Origin: Castanea sativa | Lineage: Eukaryota; Streptophyta; Magnoliopsida; Fagales; Fagaceae | Assembly (NCBI RefSeq): GCF_040712315.1 | Contig: NC_134018.1 | Coordinates: 13,102,835 to 13,166,834, forward strand | DNA length: 64,000 nt | Reading direction: 5' to 3' | In this document: piece after piece, positions 22,717 to 34,234 of the stretch | Layout of the letters: each line of letters begins with the position of its first letter | Position numbering within the stretch: the first letter of the stretch is position 1 | Position numbers and translations under genes: made by a program | Notes under the pieces: model-generated | Databases searched by the model: none | Seen by the model: the letters and a program-made list of their open reading frames with translations, nothing else | What the model was told of the DNA's origin: nothing

Positions 22717-25700
22717 TTAGTAGTCGTGAGGATGGAAAAATGGCAGCAAACTTGATTTGATTTGGTCATCATCCCACTCCAAAGCATCCCACCAACGTGA
22801 ATATCCTATTATTTCTTTTATGGTACCTGCATTTTGGTTAGTAAGAGGCAGCCTTCTGAGGCGATCGCACCCAAGCACTTCTACCTGCTCTAGACACGGC
22901 CATGTCTCCTCGTGTCTGCAAAGAGTTACTAATTTGTAAAGGCGCTTCAATTCCAATATCCGTAGCTTTGGAACCACAGGATCTGGGGCCATATTCTGCC
23001 CTGATTCAATATTAAAGAGCTCCTCTAAGTTCCAGCAATTGCTTACCTTGATTACTTCTAGGTTTGGCAGAGTCTGAATGAAGTCACCACAGGAGAGAAC
23101 ATATCTCATCTTTAAACAGTTGAACACTTCTACCTCCTCTAGACACTGCCATGTCTCCTCGTGTCTGCAAAGAGTTACTAATTCTCCAAGGTGCTTCAAT
23201 TCCAATATACGTAGCTTTGGAACCACAGGATATGGGGCCATATTTTGCCCTGATTCAATATTAAAGAGCTCCTCTAAGTTCGTGCATTTGTTTACCTTGA
23301 GTACTTCTAGGTTTGGCAGAGTCTGAATGAAGTCACCACCGGAGAGAACATATCTCATCTGAAAACAGTCGAACACTTCTAATGATTTTAGGCTATGAAA
23401 TCTCAGCCCAAGCTCTGAAATGCTATTTAGGTTTTCCACATCATAGAGATGAAGTTTCCCCAGGTTTGGTAGTACGTCACAGCAGGCAGCACATCCTCTT
23501 CCCTGCCCAGAACTGGTTGGACATTTTATAATAGAAAGTGACTTTAAACCAGCAAAGCTGGCATCACTTTCAATGAAGCCTTCAAGCATTTCAAGTAGTC
23601 CTGTACACTCACGTAATTGCAGAGAACTTGAATTACCCCAGAACCACCCAATCCATTCTTGCGAGAGAAAAAGATTAAGATTCTGGATAGAACACCTTTT
23701 TTCATCAATTGTAATTAGGACGACGCTCATTCCCTGTGCTAGGTAAAAACGAAGTTCAAGATGACTTATTCCATTTATCCAAGAAAGATCTTCGGATTTG
23801 CCCCATGGGATTCCATTCAATGAGATGTTTAAGTAATGTAATCGATTAAAGGATGATTTGAACTCTTCAAAAGTTGCCTGTCCGTCTTCCTCTCCCTTCA
23901 AACGGAAACGAAAGCCACTTTTCCACATAGATAGACTTTCTAAACAAGACAACTTGGATAAAATTCTAGGTTGAAAGCTTTTCAGTCTTATGGTATCAGC
24001 TAAGTTTAAAAGCCTTAGCTCACTCAGGTTTTCAATACCCCTTGGCAAATTTGCGATACACGTGGTAGAAAGATCAAGTTCTCGAAGTTTACTAAGCGTT
24101 CCCAATGAGGGCAGTTCTTTAAGATAATTGCAATTGCGCAGAAGAAGAACACGGAGATCTCTAAGTTGAATCAGAGAATGAGGCAATGACCATACGTTAG
24201 TTCCACTGAGATTCAAAACCTTAAGTGCTTCAAATTCTTGCAGGAATTTCTCAGGAATTGTGTCAAGAGCACGATTGCCTTGGAGTAGCAGAGCCGAGGC
24301 CTTTGAGCATTGTATCATGCAATTTGGTAGCCTTGTTATGTTGTTATGCATGAAAGAAACTCTATTGAGAGAATTTGAATTTGAAAACTCTCCAACTGAA
24401 ATCTCACTCAACCCAATCCCCGAACGAACAAGGGATTTACATCCATCCTCAGACGATGATGAAATCCATATAGCAACGTCCCGAACAACGTCATGCATCT
24501 TCACAGTTTTCTCATCACCGCTAGTCAAGGGATCATCTTCCAACAAACAAGAGTCCTTCAGATTTTCAATCAAAGAAATTCCTTCGTCCATATCCTCCCA
24601 ATTCTGTCCTTCACCTATCAAACCTTCTGCTCGCCAGTATTGTACTAATTCCTTTATTTCAATTGCGAAGTCCTCGGGAAATAGACAGCAATATAAGAAA
24701 CAAGATTTTATGTTGTTACCTTGTAATGAATCGTAACTTAACTTCAACGGCTTATAGACCTCAGCTTCAATTCCTTCTATAGAAGGCACTGATCTTTGCA
24801 ACTCTTTTAACGCATGCCTCCACAACTCGACCTTTGTCTTTTTTCTCAAGGCAGCTCCCACGGTGATGATGGCTAGTGGTAATCTGCAACATTCTTTAAC
24901 AATTGCTTCTGCTAATGGTCTAATTTCTTCCAGATGAGCCACATCCCCTGCCTTTTGACAAAACAATTGCCAAGATTCTCCATCATTTAAAACATCCATT
25001 TTGATTTCAACATCGGTTGTCATAGTCCTACAGACCTCTTTAAGTCGAGAAGTCAATATGATCTTACAACCTTTATGAACTTCAGGCCCTGGGACACCCA
25101 AAGTGTCTAAATCAATTTTAGCCCAAACATCATCTAGAATGAGTAGAAATTTTTCTTCGTTCTCAAGCCTTTGATAAAGCCGACTGGCCATTCTCTGCAT
25201 GCTTTCTTCCATTTTCACCGCCAAATTTAATCTTTCAGCTATTTGTTTCTGGACATTTTTAATGACCAAATTCTTGGAAACGGTAGCCCAAATGACAATG
25301 CCAAAAGGCTGTGTAGAAGCCTTCTTGAGCTCATTGTTCAAGTTCTTCACCAGAGTAGTCTTGCCAACTCCTCCTAGTCCCCAAATACCAATCCTTTGGA
25401 CTCCTTCAACATCCAATGCCTTCATAATCTCGTCTAATTTTTTTGATGCAGTGTCTTGGCCTTGAATTGAAGGCCCAGGAATATGCTCCACTGCTCTGGG
25501 AACTCCAGTAAGACAAACCACACCAGAGTCAAAACTTCCAGCTACAAGAAGAAGCCTTTTGACCTCTTTCAGAATTTCTTCCACTTCCCTGCTCGCTCTA
25601 TACCGCTTTCTGCAATTTAAGAAACATCGAGAAGGCTTTTTGTTGTTGAACATTTGTCCTTGAATTGCATTGACTCTAGGCTGAAGCGTTTCCACGTCCT

Positions 25701-25929
25701 TAAGCCAAGTTACGACTTGAGCTCTGATTTTGTGTCCTTCTTTCTCCGCTGCTTCTGTTTCACCTTTGACTTCTTTTATACGATCCGTAAGGCTTTTCAT
25801 CTCCTGCTCAACAGCAGCCACATCTGAATGCAAATTGAAAGTGGTCTTGGTCTTAGAACTGACACAACTACAGAGAAGCTCGCTAGTTGTTGCCACTAGT
25901 GCACCAACAGCCGCACCCACCACTTCCAT
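22717..25929 (-). CDS. CC-NBS-LRR (NLR) disease-resistance protein, single exon
   Basis: Intracellular immune receptor of the CNL class, predicted to sense pathogen effectors and trigger defence. It has 1070 residues and no intron, with an ATG at 25927-25929 and a TAG at 22717-22719. Residues 1-150 form the N-terminal coiled-coil region (VAAVEQEMKSLTDRIKEVKG). It lacks a clear EDVID motif and resembles the RPS2/At4g27190 type. The NB-ARC domain has P-loop GLGGVGKTT at 184-192, kinase-2 LLILDDVW at 262-269, RNBS-B IILTSR at 290-295, CRLPLA where GLPLA is usual near 348-353, RNBS-D CFLYCCLFPED at 410-420 and MHD at 478-480. LRRs run from about 525 to the end and contain a tandem 83-residue duplication (858-940, 941-1023). 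Upstream on the minus strand an AT-rich stretch at 26078-26105 could hold a TATA-like box. It looks intact, and expression is unknown. The direct pathogen target cannot be inferred. Confidence 0.93.
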   Translation of the reverse strand: MEVVGAAVGALVATTSELLCSCVSSKTKTTFNLHSDVAAVEQEMKSLTDRIKEVKGETEAAEKEGHKIRAQVVTWLKDVETLQPRVNAIQGQMFNNKKPSRCFLNCRKRYRASREVEEILKEVKRLLLVAGSFDSGVVCLTGVPRAVEHIPGPSIQGQDTASKKLDEIMKALDVEGVQRIGIWGLGGVGKTTLVKNLNNELKKASTQPFGIVIWATVSKNLVIKNVQKQIAERLNLAVKMEESMQRMASRLYQRLENEEKFLLILDDVWAKIDLDTLGVPGPEVHKGCKIILTSRLKEVCRTMTTDVEIKMDVLNDGESWQLFCQKAGDVAHLEEIRPLAEAIVKECCRLPLAIITVGAALRKKTKVELWRHALKELQRSVPSIEGIEAEVYKPLKLSYDSLQGNNIKSCFLYCCLFPEDFAIEIKELVQYWRAEGLIGEGQNWEDMDEGISLIENLKDSCLLEDDPLTSGDEKTVKMHDVVRDVAIWISSSSEDGCKSLVRSGIGLSEISVGEFSNSNSLNRVSFMHNNITRLPNCMIQCSKASALLLQGNRALDTIPEKFLQEFEALKVLNLSGTNVWSLPHSLIQLRDLRVLLLRNCNYLKELPSLGTLSKLRELDLSTTCIANLPRGIENLSELRLLNLADTIRLKSFQPRILSKLSCLESLSMWKSGFRFRLKGEEDGQATFEEFKSSFNRLHYLNISLNGIPWGKSEDLSWINGISHLELRFYLAQGMSVVLITIDEKRCSIQNLNLFLSQEWIGWFWGNSSSLQLRECTGLLEMLEGFIESDASFAGLKSLSIIKCPTSSGQGRGCAACCDVLPNLGKLHLYDVENLNSISELGLRFHSLKSLEVFDCFQMRYVLSGGDFIQTLPNLEVLKVNKCTNLEELFNIESGQNMAPYPVVPKLRILELKHLGELVTLCRHEETWQCLEEVEVFNCLKMRYVLSCGDFIQTLPNLEVIKVSNCWNLEELFNIESGQNMAPDPVVPKLRILELKRLYKLVTLCRHEETWPCLEQVEVLGCDRLRRLPLTNQNAGTIKEIIGYSRWWDALEWDDDQIKSSLLPFFHPHDY
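22861..23358 (-). repeat. In-frame 249-bp tandem duplication in the NLR LRR region
   Basis: Residues 858-940 (23110-23358) and 941-1023 (22861-23109) both run MRYVLS(G/C)GDFIQTLPNLEV through NLEELFNIESGQNMAP and LVTLCRHEETW. They have exactly the same length and only about a dozen amino-acid differences by eye. The differences cluster at positions such as KCTN/NCWN and HLGE/RLYK, in the exposed part of LRR units. Confidence 0.9.
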
Positions 25930-27700
25930 GCCGGAAATTTTGCTATGGGAGATGCCGGAAGCTTAAAATAATTCACAGCCGAAGAATGAAAGAACCACAG
26001 AAAATACAAGTTTCGGCGGTCTTGCTGGCACAATGACGTGAAGAAACAGAATGAAAAGACATATATTCAAATCTTTTGTCCTATTCTGCTATATTATTTA
26101 CCAATAAAAACGTGATATATATTCATTTATTTTTTAAATGTTAAATTTATGTATTTTATTATTTTAATTTTTTAAAATAAATAAATAAATAAATAATTTA
26201 TTATATTTAAATAATTAAAATAATAAACAATATAAATTTAATATTTAATAAAATAAATAAACATATAGCATATAAAATATGCCTGGTAGGAAGAGTGGTA
26301 GTAGATTTGAATTCCACACTCATTGCTGAGTGGGTCACCTACTCTCACATAAATTGTCCAGCATGGTCCTCTGGCTTTCACGCGTGATTTCATTTTTATG
26401 TATAATTTAATATTATAAAATTTAAAAATTTAATTGATATATATAGGTATAGCTATTGATAGCAAAACTTTGTAGGTTAAAAAAACATTTGCCGCCTATT
26501 TTGACTCTTAAGAAAGCATATTTGGGTGTTCTCACCCTCTTTCCTGAATGCTATTCCTATTTGTCAGATACCTCCAAAAGTATGATTTTTTTTTTTAAAG
26601 GGTCGGTATGAAATTAGGTTTCAAAATTATATATTATACAAAGCTCAAACCACAATGCTTTTAAAATGAAAAACTTTTTGGAAAAAAAAAGAAGAAGCAA
26701 AAGTTTGGGTTTTCTCATCCTACTGTCCTTAATGCAGTTATTTATTTTATTTTGCTTGAGTTGTCCTTAATGGCTATTGGTCATATAGCTCCATTACAAA
26801 AGTATGAAATTATGTTATTTTCAATTGATAAATATTTATAGGAAAAAAGTTAATGAATGCCCATAACGGCAATGGCGGAACTAGGGGAGCCTGGATGGCC
26901 ACGGCCCACTTGAGTTTTGGAAAAATCCGTTAAAACTTGTACTAATACAAAATTAAAAATTAGGAAGAATTTAATCACCCACCCTCCTAAGATTTTTGAA
27001 CAAAAAATACATACAACAATTTCAGTCTTAAAAACCTAGCCTTTTCTTTGGTAGTTTGGCCCATTAACAATTTTGCAAAAAAAAAAAAAAAAAAACCTCA
27101 AATTAAACTGGACATGTATTCACATTCTAACGTGTCTAATGGAATAAACCACTAGATACAAGCTCTTCCAATCTAGGAAAACAATTATGGAGACTTTTCA
27201 TTGATTGTGACTTTTTTCAAGAGAAGTAGCTAGTGATGAAATTAAATTTGTTAGTTGCTAGGTTCGTTCGGACGGAGTATGACTAAATGAACCTAAATTC
27301 CAACACAAGATTAGAAATAAGGTTTCTCTTGAAAAGGTCACCAACATGGTGCCAGCCAGTGAGCCTTTGATGATGAGGTCTGGTATTTGGAGAGGAAATA
27401 ACACGGACTAAATGTATTATGATAAGTGCCCGTACCTTTGTTTGGGTTCTGAGGTGGTTTATATAGGTCTTTGCCTTCTTAGCCGTTGGGAGCTTTCAAT
27501 GGTGGCTTAAATGCCTTCTTGTAACGCTTTTGGTGCTTCAATGAGTTGATTTGAAAACCCCTCTGTCAAGCCTGTGTGTTCACCTATGTGTAACAGATCA
27601 TGTATTAAATGCTCTTTTATGACACTTTGGTCGTCCAATGGCCTCTATGGACGATGAGAATTTCTTGGTTCATTAGCTAGCATATTTACTGCGTGTTTGT
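25930..27700. other. NLR upstream region and AT-rich spacer
   Basis: The first 60 bases next to the NLR start, including GAGATGCCGGAAG, have a recognisable relative beside the NLR relic at 37.7 kb, so they are probably 5' UTR or proximal promoter. Farther out is an AT-rich block with AAAT repeats (about 26170-26205), a run of 20 A near 27077, and no recognised product. Confidence 0.5.
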
Positions 27701-28350
27701 CAATTAACAAAGTGTTTTTTTTTTTCTTTTTCTCATAATCTTTTTTCAAATAATATAATTTTTAAAATAAATTAATTTTTAGTTTTTGTCTTACATTACA
27801 CAAGTAAAAGTTATAAAAAATAAATAATTTATTATAAAAATGTTATAATCATAAAAACTTATGCAACTTTTGCCACAACTTACCATATGACGTATTATGA
27901 GTGGTAATGCTTTGAACTCACCACTTTTTCTAAATCACTTACAACTTGTCACGTGGCGAGTTATGAGAAAAATTACGTAATTTTTTGTGCTCCTAATACT
28001 TCTCATTAATTTATTATTACTTTAGCACGAATGGATTACTCACAGGTCTGATTCAATTATTGCCCAATAACTCCATTATTTCGTTTTTGTCAATTTGCTC
28101 TTTGATTTGGGTCCTATAACTCTATTATTACGTTTTTTTTTTCCATTTGCATTTTGAAACGAGTTTCCACTGAAATAAAGATTGTAGGTCAAGAGGGCGA
28201 TTTTGGCCATCAAGCCCACTTTTGTGTAATTTTTAAGCCAAAAAGTCCTTTTTTTTAACTAGCATCTCACTTTTAAAAAAAAAATTGATTTCTAAGTAAA
28301 TTAGGGTTTTTAAAAATTGATTTCTAAGTAAATTAGGATGATTTGACCTT
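27700..28350. repeat. Dispersed repeat related to 45.55-46.54 kb
   Basis: Shares with the later block, in the same order and orientation, AGTTTTTGTCTTACATT(A/G)CACAA, TTGCCACAACTTA, TTTAGC(A/G)CGAATGGA, ACTCTATTATT, GTAGGTCAAGAGGGC and AAGTAAATTAGGATGA. It is noncoding and about 650 bp. The class is unknown. Confidence 0.55.
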
Positions 28351-30137
28351 TTTTTTTTTAAGGGTAATACAGTTAACTCACTTGAGGTTTGGACTAATAT
28401 CCAGTAAGTTCAAGATTTTTCAAAATTAACCAACTTGGTCCCAAAACTCAACTTAATCCCTAAATTGTTACTCATTTTTCTTCTCTTTCTCACACTAATC
28501 AGGGACCAAATTGATCTTTTAAATTTCACTTTTTCAATGCCACTAGTTATATTTAATTTCAATTCATATTTTGTCTTTTTGTAGAAGTACTTAAGTGTTC
28601 ATATATTTTATTTCTTCAATGTTATGGACTCACGGTTGTTAAAAGGAATAAGAGAAACTTAGGTAGGAAATTGACCTTAAGATACTCAATTGATCATTTA
28701 GTTTTGCTCAATGCTAATTAAATTACATTGATTAGACTAATGCAACTTGCGAGAAGGTATAATCTGTTCAAGACGTGTATCTAGTACTTTATTTTATTTT
28801 CCTGAATTGTAACTCAATACTAGATAATTTAAACTCAGCCCCTAGACAATTTTTTTTTATTCTACCCCTATAGTAGTGTATCATATAATATACTTCTGGA
28901 TTTAAGTCGTTCCTTCCAGGCTTCCAGAATTTTATTATTATCTTTGTCTCTCATTGTAGACTGATAAATGCTAATGCAACTTGCGAGAAGGTATTATCTG
29001 TTTAAGTAATGCCCTCAGACAAAGTCCAAGACCAGTTGTTATCTCTTTGATTTGGAATTTTATTAGAAACATAATGACATACACTGGACAATTTCCACAG
29101 CGCAAGATTGACTCTGGCGCTGTGACTGTGATTAAAACTCGTGGTAAGATTCCTACACGGCACCAGCACATGTGCATTGCTCAAGGCATTGTAGTACTCA
29201 TGATATATTTCATAAAATACCCACACTTGAGAAAAAGAACAAATGGAGTAGTTATATGGAATTTTTTTTTATCTTATCCCTGTCGGCCACGTTAAATTTA
29301 GAGAGCAGAGCTGTAGAGAAAGAGACGCAGTGGCAGCTGTTGGAATTCTTGTTTTAGAATAGTCTCTGATAAACTTAAATTATATCAAATCTTATAGAGA
29401 AAGAACTTGAATATAAGGACATCATAAAAAATAAAAAATAAACACAAAAATATAAAGTATCACAATGTCATTCAACTAACAAAAAGAAAAAGCAAAAAGC
29501 GACTAACAAGAAATAAAAGTGGAAATTGAGAATGCTGAAGTGAGAATAATAATGTGAGAGAGTTTGAGATGATGATAGAGAGGAGAAAATGGAGAGAGAG
29601 CAATAGATAATACTTGCTAAGCCGAGTTGCCGAGGAGAGCAAAGTTGTTCTAATTGCAAAGCCAAAGAAAGCAAGCTAACGATGCTGCCTGGGAGACTCA
29701 CAACTAAAATATTTCTCTTTATATATAATTTTTTAGCAAAAATGAAATTAGATATTATTTTTTTGTAATGTGTTGAATGAGTTATAGATTTGAATGATTA
29801 GAGATTTTTTTAATAGGTTTTTTGTTGAATAATTTATTCAGTTATTGTTGTTTGGCTTAGTCTTGTTTTTGCTACTTTCTAATTTTTATTATTGTTATTT
29901 GACCTTATTTTTTTCTAATTTTTATTGTTGTTATTTGACCGTATTTTTTTTGTTTAGGGGGTTAAGGATTATGTTTAGAGGAACATGTGCTTTGTGAGTT
30001 CTACTTTCTGCAACATCCTTTAATGAGTTACGGGGAAAATGGTTGGTGCTTCGGGCAAGTTTTCTTAAGTTGTCAACAACGATGTGAAACAATAAATCTT
30101 CTGATATGGGTAAAATTGCAATATTAATACTCACTCA
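28351..30137. other. Spacer, no gene seen
   Basis: A short motif TGCAACTTGCGAGAAGGTAT occurs at about 28741 and again at about 28977, so part of this region is duplicated. Around 29878-29950 there is a roughly 43-bp T-rich tandem duplication containing TTGTTATTTGACC. Chance frames here show no recognisable domain. Confidence 0.4.
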
Positions 30138-30696
30138 TGACAAGGCAAAAGGCGACGGTCATAATAAGGTCATGAGCGTTGCTTATGACAGATGACAACA
30201 ACGTAACGTCTACAGCTACACACCAAAGCTGACGAGCCTACCATGACGACAATGCAGGAAGCTGACAGGGATAAGCAGCCACCGACGGATCTGATGTGGC
30301 CTTGCTTGATCTCCACGCATGCGTGTGTAAGTAAACATCTTGTGCTCCACGCTTAACCTTAGTCAAGAAGATTCCTACAAGGAAAGAACTCCAGATACGC
30401 GAATTAAAGAGGTTCTCTTCTATAAGGAAATAACTTCTTAACCAAGGCACGGAGGTCAACCTTATGCTACTATAAAAACCCCAAAACCCTCACAAACCAA
30501 GGTACGCATAATTTACCATAGCTTTGACACTCTAGAGTTGTGAACAAAAGATTTCTCTAACTTGACTGTTAGAGGGTTTTTGGCCGGTACCACACCAGTA
30601 CCCTTCACAGGTTCTTCTTCTTCTCTTTGCGTTGTGCAGGTTCTACTTAGAGCACGTGAGGACCATGTGGCTCACTGACGATTTTCGGCATCATCA
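30138..30696 (+). repeat. 5' LTR of the truncated gypsy element
   Basis: Starts TGACAAGGCAAAAGGCG and ends TTTTCGGCATCATCA, followed after two bases by the PBS. It shares CTTGCTTGATCTCCAC, CCAAAACCCTC and GGGTTTTTGGCCGG with the 49226 LTR but is clearly diverged. Predicted TATA-like signal: ACTATAAAAACCCC near 30469. Confidence 0.7.
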
Positions 30697-30782
30697 ACTG
30701 GCACTATCTGTGGAAATCTAGCAACTTGTAAAGTCGTACTATCGCATCCGGGACAAAGAGTTTCATGGTACTTACTCTCTCG

Positions 30783-31490
30783 ATGACAACCAAAAATAAC
30801 ACTCAAAGAGATGAACCACGCGCAACTACACTCGAAAGACAAGTCCAAACTCTAGCCGCCATTGTGGAACGCCTCACCAAATAGAACCAAGATTTGGAAG
30901 AGCAGCTATGCCAAAAGAATGCGGGCGCTAACACTCAGGAGGAAGACCAAGAATGGACCAGCGCTGAGAGAAGGAACCAAGAAAGGCCTGAGGGTAGTAA
31001 TGCCCCAAGCAGACTAGATTAAAGACAGGAAGACGCACGTTAGGATAAGGGCGGAAGATGGCCAGGACTGGAGAGCAATAGGAGGACACACGTTCCAAGC
31101 CCCCTGCGGGAAAGTTCACGAGTTTTACCCCGCTGACTACCCGGATTGACCAAGTCTTGATGCAGATCAAAGACAAAGGAGCTCTGACATTTCCCGGCAA
31201 GCTGAAGGGAGATCCCAATAAGAGGTCTAGGGACAAGTACTACTGCTTCCATTGTGACCACGGTCATGACACTGCTGAATGCTATGATCTGAAGCAATAA
31301 TTAGAAGCACTCATAAGACAAGGAAAGCTACAGAGGTTCGTTAGCAAAGAAAGAACGAATCCACCACAAGAGCAGACCCTAACGTGAGATAATGAGCACC
31401 CTAGGCCGCCTATAGGAGATATAAGAATGATTGTAGGGGGCCTTGTGGCCTTTGGTTCATCCAAAAAGGCCCGTAAGACTTACCTGAGGA
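30783..31490 (+). pseudogene. Gypsy gag remnant
   Basis: Begins MTTKNNTQRDEPRATTLERQ and continues VQTLAAIVERLTK, as in the complete copy. The central capsid part (the NYDESKDPLDHLESFK-type block) is missing through a deletion, after which the late-gag RRTHVPSPL-equivalent and IDQVLMQIKDKGALTFP appear in another frame. The zinc-knuckle-like CFHCDHGHDTAECYDLKQ is present around 31245-31298. Several stops and frame changes rule out a working Gag. Confidence 0.75.
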
Positions 31491-32887
31491 TGATTCAAAA
31501 CATCTAGCTAACAAGCCTCGTACCCAAGATGGCATGGATCGACAATCCTGTCATCAAATTTTCAAAAGAAGATGCGCGACGTCTCCAACACCTACACGAC
31601 GATGCACTCGTCGTTAACATTTGGGTAGGGGACTACAACACACACAGAGTCCTAATTGACAATGGCAGCTCAGCCGACATCCTCTACTACTCAGCGTTCC
31701 AGCAGATGAGGATTGACAGAGAGCGACTAGTTCCGACGAACGCTCCGCTAGTTGGTTTTAGAGGAACAAGGGTATTCCCCCTTGGCGTCGTCACTTTGAC
31801 CATAACGGTAGGTGACTACCCCCAGCAGATCACTAAGAACATAGCATTCCTTGTGGTCGGCTGCTCGTTTGCTTACAACGCCATTATAGGATGGCCTACC
31901 TTCAATTCGTGGAAGGCTGTAACCTCGACCTACCATTTAATGATCAAATCCCCTACTGACTATGGAGTAGGAGAACTGCGAGGAGATCAGGTGGCTGCAC
32001 GCGAGTGCTACATAGCTATGATGGAAATGGTCGACCACCTCCAGGCCATGAACATAGAAGAACATCGGACAGTGGTAGAGCCCGTTGAAAGACTTGAAGA
32101 GATACTTCTTGACGATTCCTGACCAAAATGAACAACTAGGATCGGCACCCTTGCTAGCCCGACAGTCCGTCAAGCACTCACAACTTTCCTCAAAGAGAAC
32201 TAGGACATATTTGCTTGGAGCCATAAAGATATGTTAGGAATCAACCTGCCAGTCATGGTGCACAGGTTGAATGTGTCGCCTTCCTTTCCACCCATCCATA
32301 AGAAGAAACGGGTGTTCGCCCAAGAGAAAGACTGTGCTGTAGCAGAAGAAGTCCGTAAGTTACAAGAGGCAGGTTTCATTAGGGAAGTTTACTACCTTGA
32401 CTAGTTGGCGAACGTCATGATGGTTAAGAAAAGCAACGGAAAATGGAGGATGTGAGTAGACTTCACGGACCTGAACAAAGCATGCCCCAATGACAGCTAC
32501 CCCCTCCAGCGGGTCGACCTCCTAGTGGACTCTACAGCTCAACACCAGTTATTGAGTTTCAAGAATTCGTTCTCAAGATATAACTAGATCCAAATGGATG
32601 AAGCCGATCAGGAGAAAACTTCATTCATACCTAGCCAAGGCCTTTTTTGTTACAAAGTCATGCCATGTGACCAAACAAATGTAGGCGCAACATATCAGAT
32701 GCTCATGAACAAGATGTTCGCACGACAGATTGGGAGAAATGTTTAAGTCTACGTCAACGACATGCTGGTGAAAAGCCAAAGGGAGGATGACCACTTGGAA
32801 GATCTTAGGGAAACCTTCGACACCCTTCGCTCTTACAACATGAAGCTCAACCCAAACAAGTGTGCATTCGGGATGACGAGAGGAGGA
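31491..32887 (+). pseudogene. Gypsy protease and reverse-transcriptase remnant
   Basis: An open stretch at 31529-32122 covers the protease. It has VLIDNGSSADILYYSAFQQM around the catalytic DNGSS and AYNAIIGWPTFNSWKAVTST. After TGA at 32120 the frame leads into RT: EEVRKLQEAGFIREVYY, NGKWRM, VDFTDLNKACPNDSYPL, and the SFKNSFSRYNIQMDE-type region (normally MDAFSGYNQI, here changed). YVNDMLVKS lies at 32750-32761 where YVDD is catalytic. It ends at LRSYNMKLNPNKCAFG. Multiple stops and a missing catalytic Asp make it nonfunctional. Confidence 0.82.
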
Positions 32888-33150
32888 TGTGGAATTAAAT
32901 CATATGATTTGGGACCGGGCTCTATCTTCTCAATCGGACACATGATGCAACTGCATTCATTTATTTGTTTATTTTTTATGTTACACAACTTAGTAACTTC
33001 CTATTTATCATTCATAAGGACCAGAACCTTATGTTTTGGAAATATCCAAAACTATAAAAATAAATATATAAAATTAAACATTAGATTACTCTATAATCAT
33101 CTTTAAAAAAAAACTAATAATAAAAAGAGTTCAAATTTGGTAAGGATTTA

Positions 33151-33176
33151 GTAATAATAATAAATAAATAAATGAA

Positions 33177-33215
<39 letters not shown>

Positions 33216-33216
33216 A
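33151..33216. repeat. (AAAT)n microsatellite
   Basis: About 14 AAAT/AATA units with one G interruption. Confidence 0.9.
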
Positions 33217-34234
33217 TCATCCAATTGATAGCTTAGAAGATTGAGTAGCTCATTCATGACCAAGAATTTAAACTATTGTGGCTTACTTGTTTAAAGACTG
33301 ATATGCAAAGTACAACTACAGAATGATGGTTTCCAGGTAATTCAGGTGGGCACATACATTGATTGTCGATTAATGGATGAGAGTGTCCATAAACTAATGA
33401 TAAATGCAGTATATATACTTCATACCAATGAGATTTTAATGCTGTAATACTTAAGATTTAAGAACCTTTGCTCCACAAAAGCGTACTTGGAAGCATAAGC
33501 ATCGTGTTCATCTCTTGTTTGAATGACTCTAGGCCTTTTTTGTTAGTTTCTCTACTCTATTATCAATTTATCATAGTGAATGTGGCAATACCTAATTATG
33601 TAACAATTGATTAACGTATGTAGTTAAGTGACAATTAAATCAATTAGACATTTAGATACATCCAATCAATGCACAATCATCTATATGAAACAGGAAATTA
33701 GTATTATTGATTAAGGCATGGATAAAGGCTTCGGTACAATCCATAATGATCCTCCCACACAACTCAACAAGTAGCAGAACTACCAAATTGACACTGAAGA
33801 TAGATATACATATAACAAAGTCACATGTATTATGGCTACAATCTAAGGTTCAGATGATAAACTATCCACTATAGAGTGACGAGAATAATGTAAACCACAC
33901 CTGCAAGCTGCAACTATTCAAAAACAATGAATCTTGATATGTTCTTTCCTCACAGCCTGCATAAGGAAGGTGGAAATATTCTTCCTCCAATCTCCCTGAA
34001 GTTGTATAACCTCAGCTTGATATAAGCCTAATAAAAATAATCACAGATTGGGGTAATTCTCCTCACCCTAATTTTTGAGCTTTTCCCTACAAGCAATGGC
34101 AACAACTAAAAATTCAAAATATTGCAAACCATAAACTCAATACCCAAACAGAAAAACACAGAAGAATTAACCCTAAAAATTTTAAATATACATTGAAAAT
34201 AAAATTTAAGTATACCTCAACTTGATATACAAAC

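Larger units (their letters stand above)
30138..32887 (+). mobile_element. Ty3/gypsy (Tat-like) remnant: 5' LTR, gag, protease, part of RT
   Basis: Relative of the complete element at 49226. It keeps a 5' LTR, a PBS-like TGGCACTATCTGTGGAAA, a shortened gag, protease, and RT up to the NPNKCAFG motif. At about 32887 it ends abruptly in unrelated AT-rich DNA, so RNase H, integrase, the antisense ORF and the 3' LTR are missing. Multiple stops show long inactivity. Confidence 0.85.

Noticed and set aside
24260..24736. 158-codon plus-strand frame inside the NLR
   Set aside because: Antisense shadow of the NB-ARC/LRR coding sequence with no domain of its own.
26284..26320. tRNA- or SINE-like A and B box (TGGTAGGAAGAGTGG, GATTTGAATTCC)
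   Set aside because: The boxes are only about 20 bp apart, too close for a tRNA gene, and no cloverleaf can be drawn.
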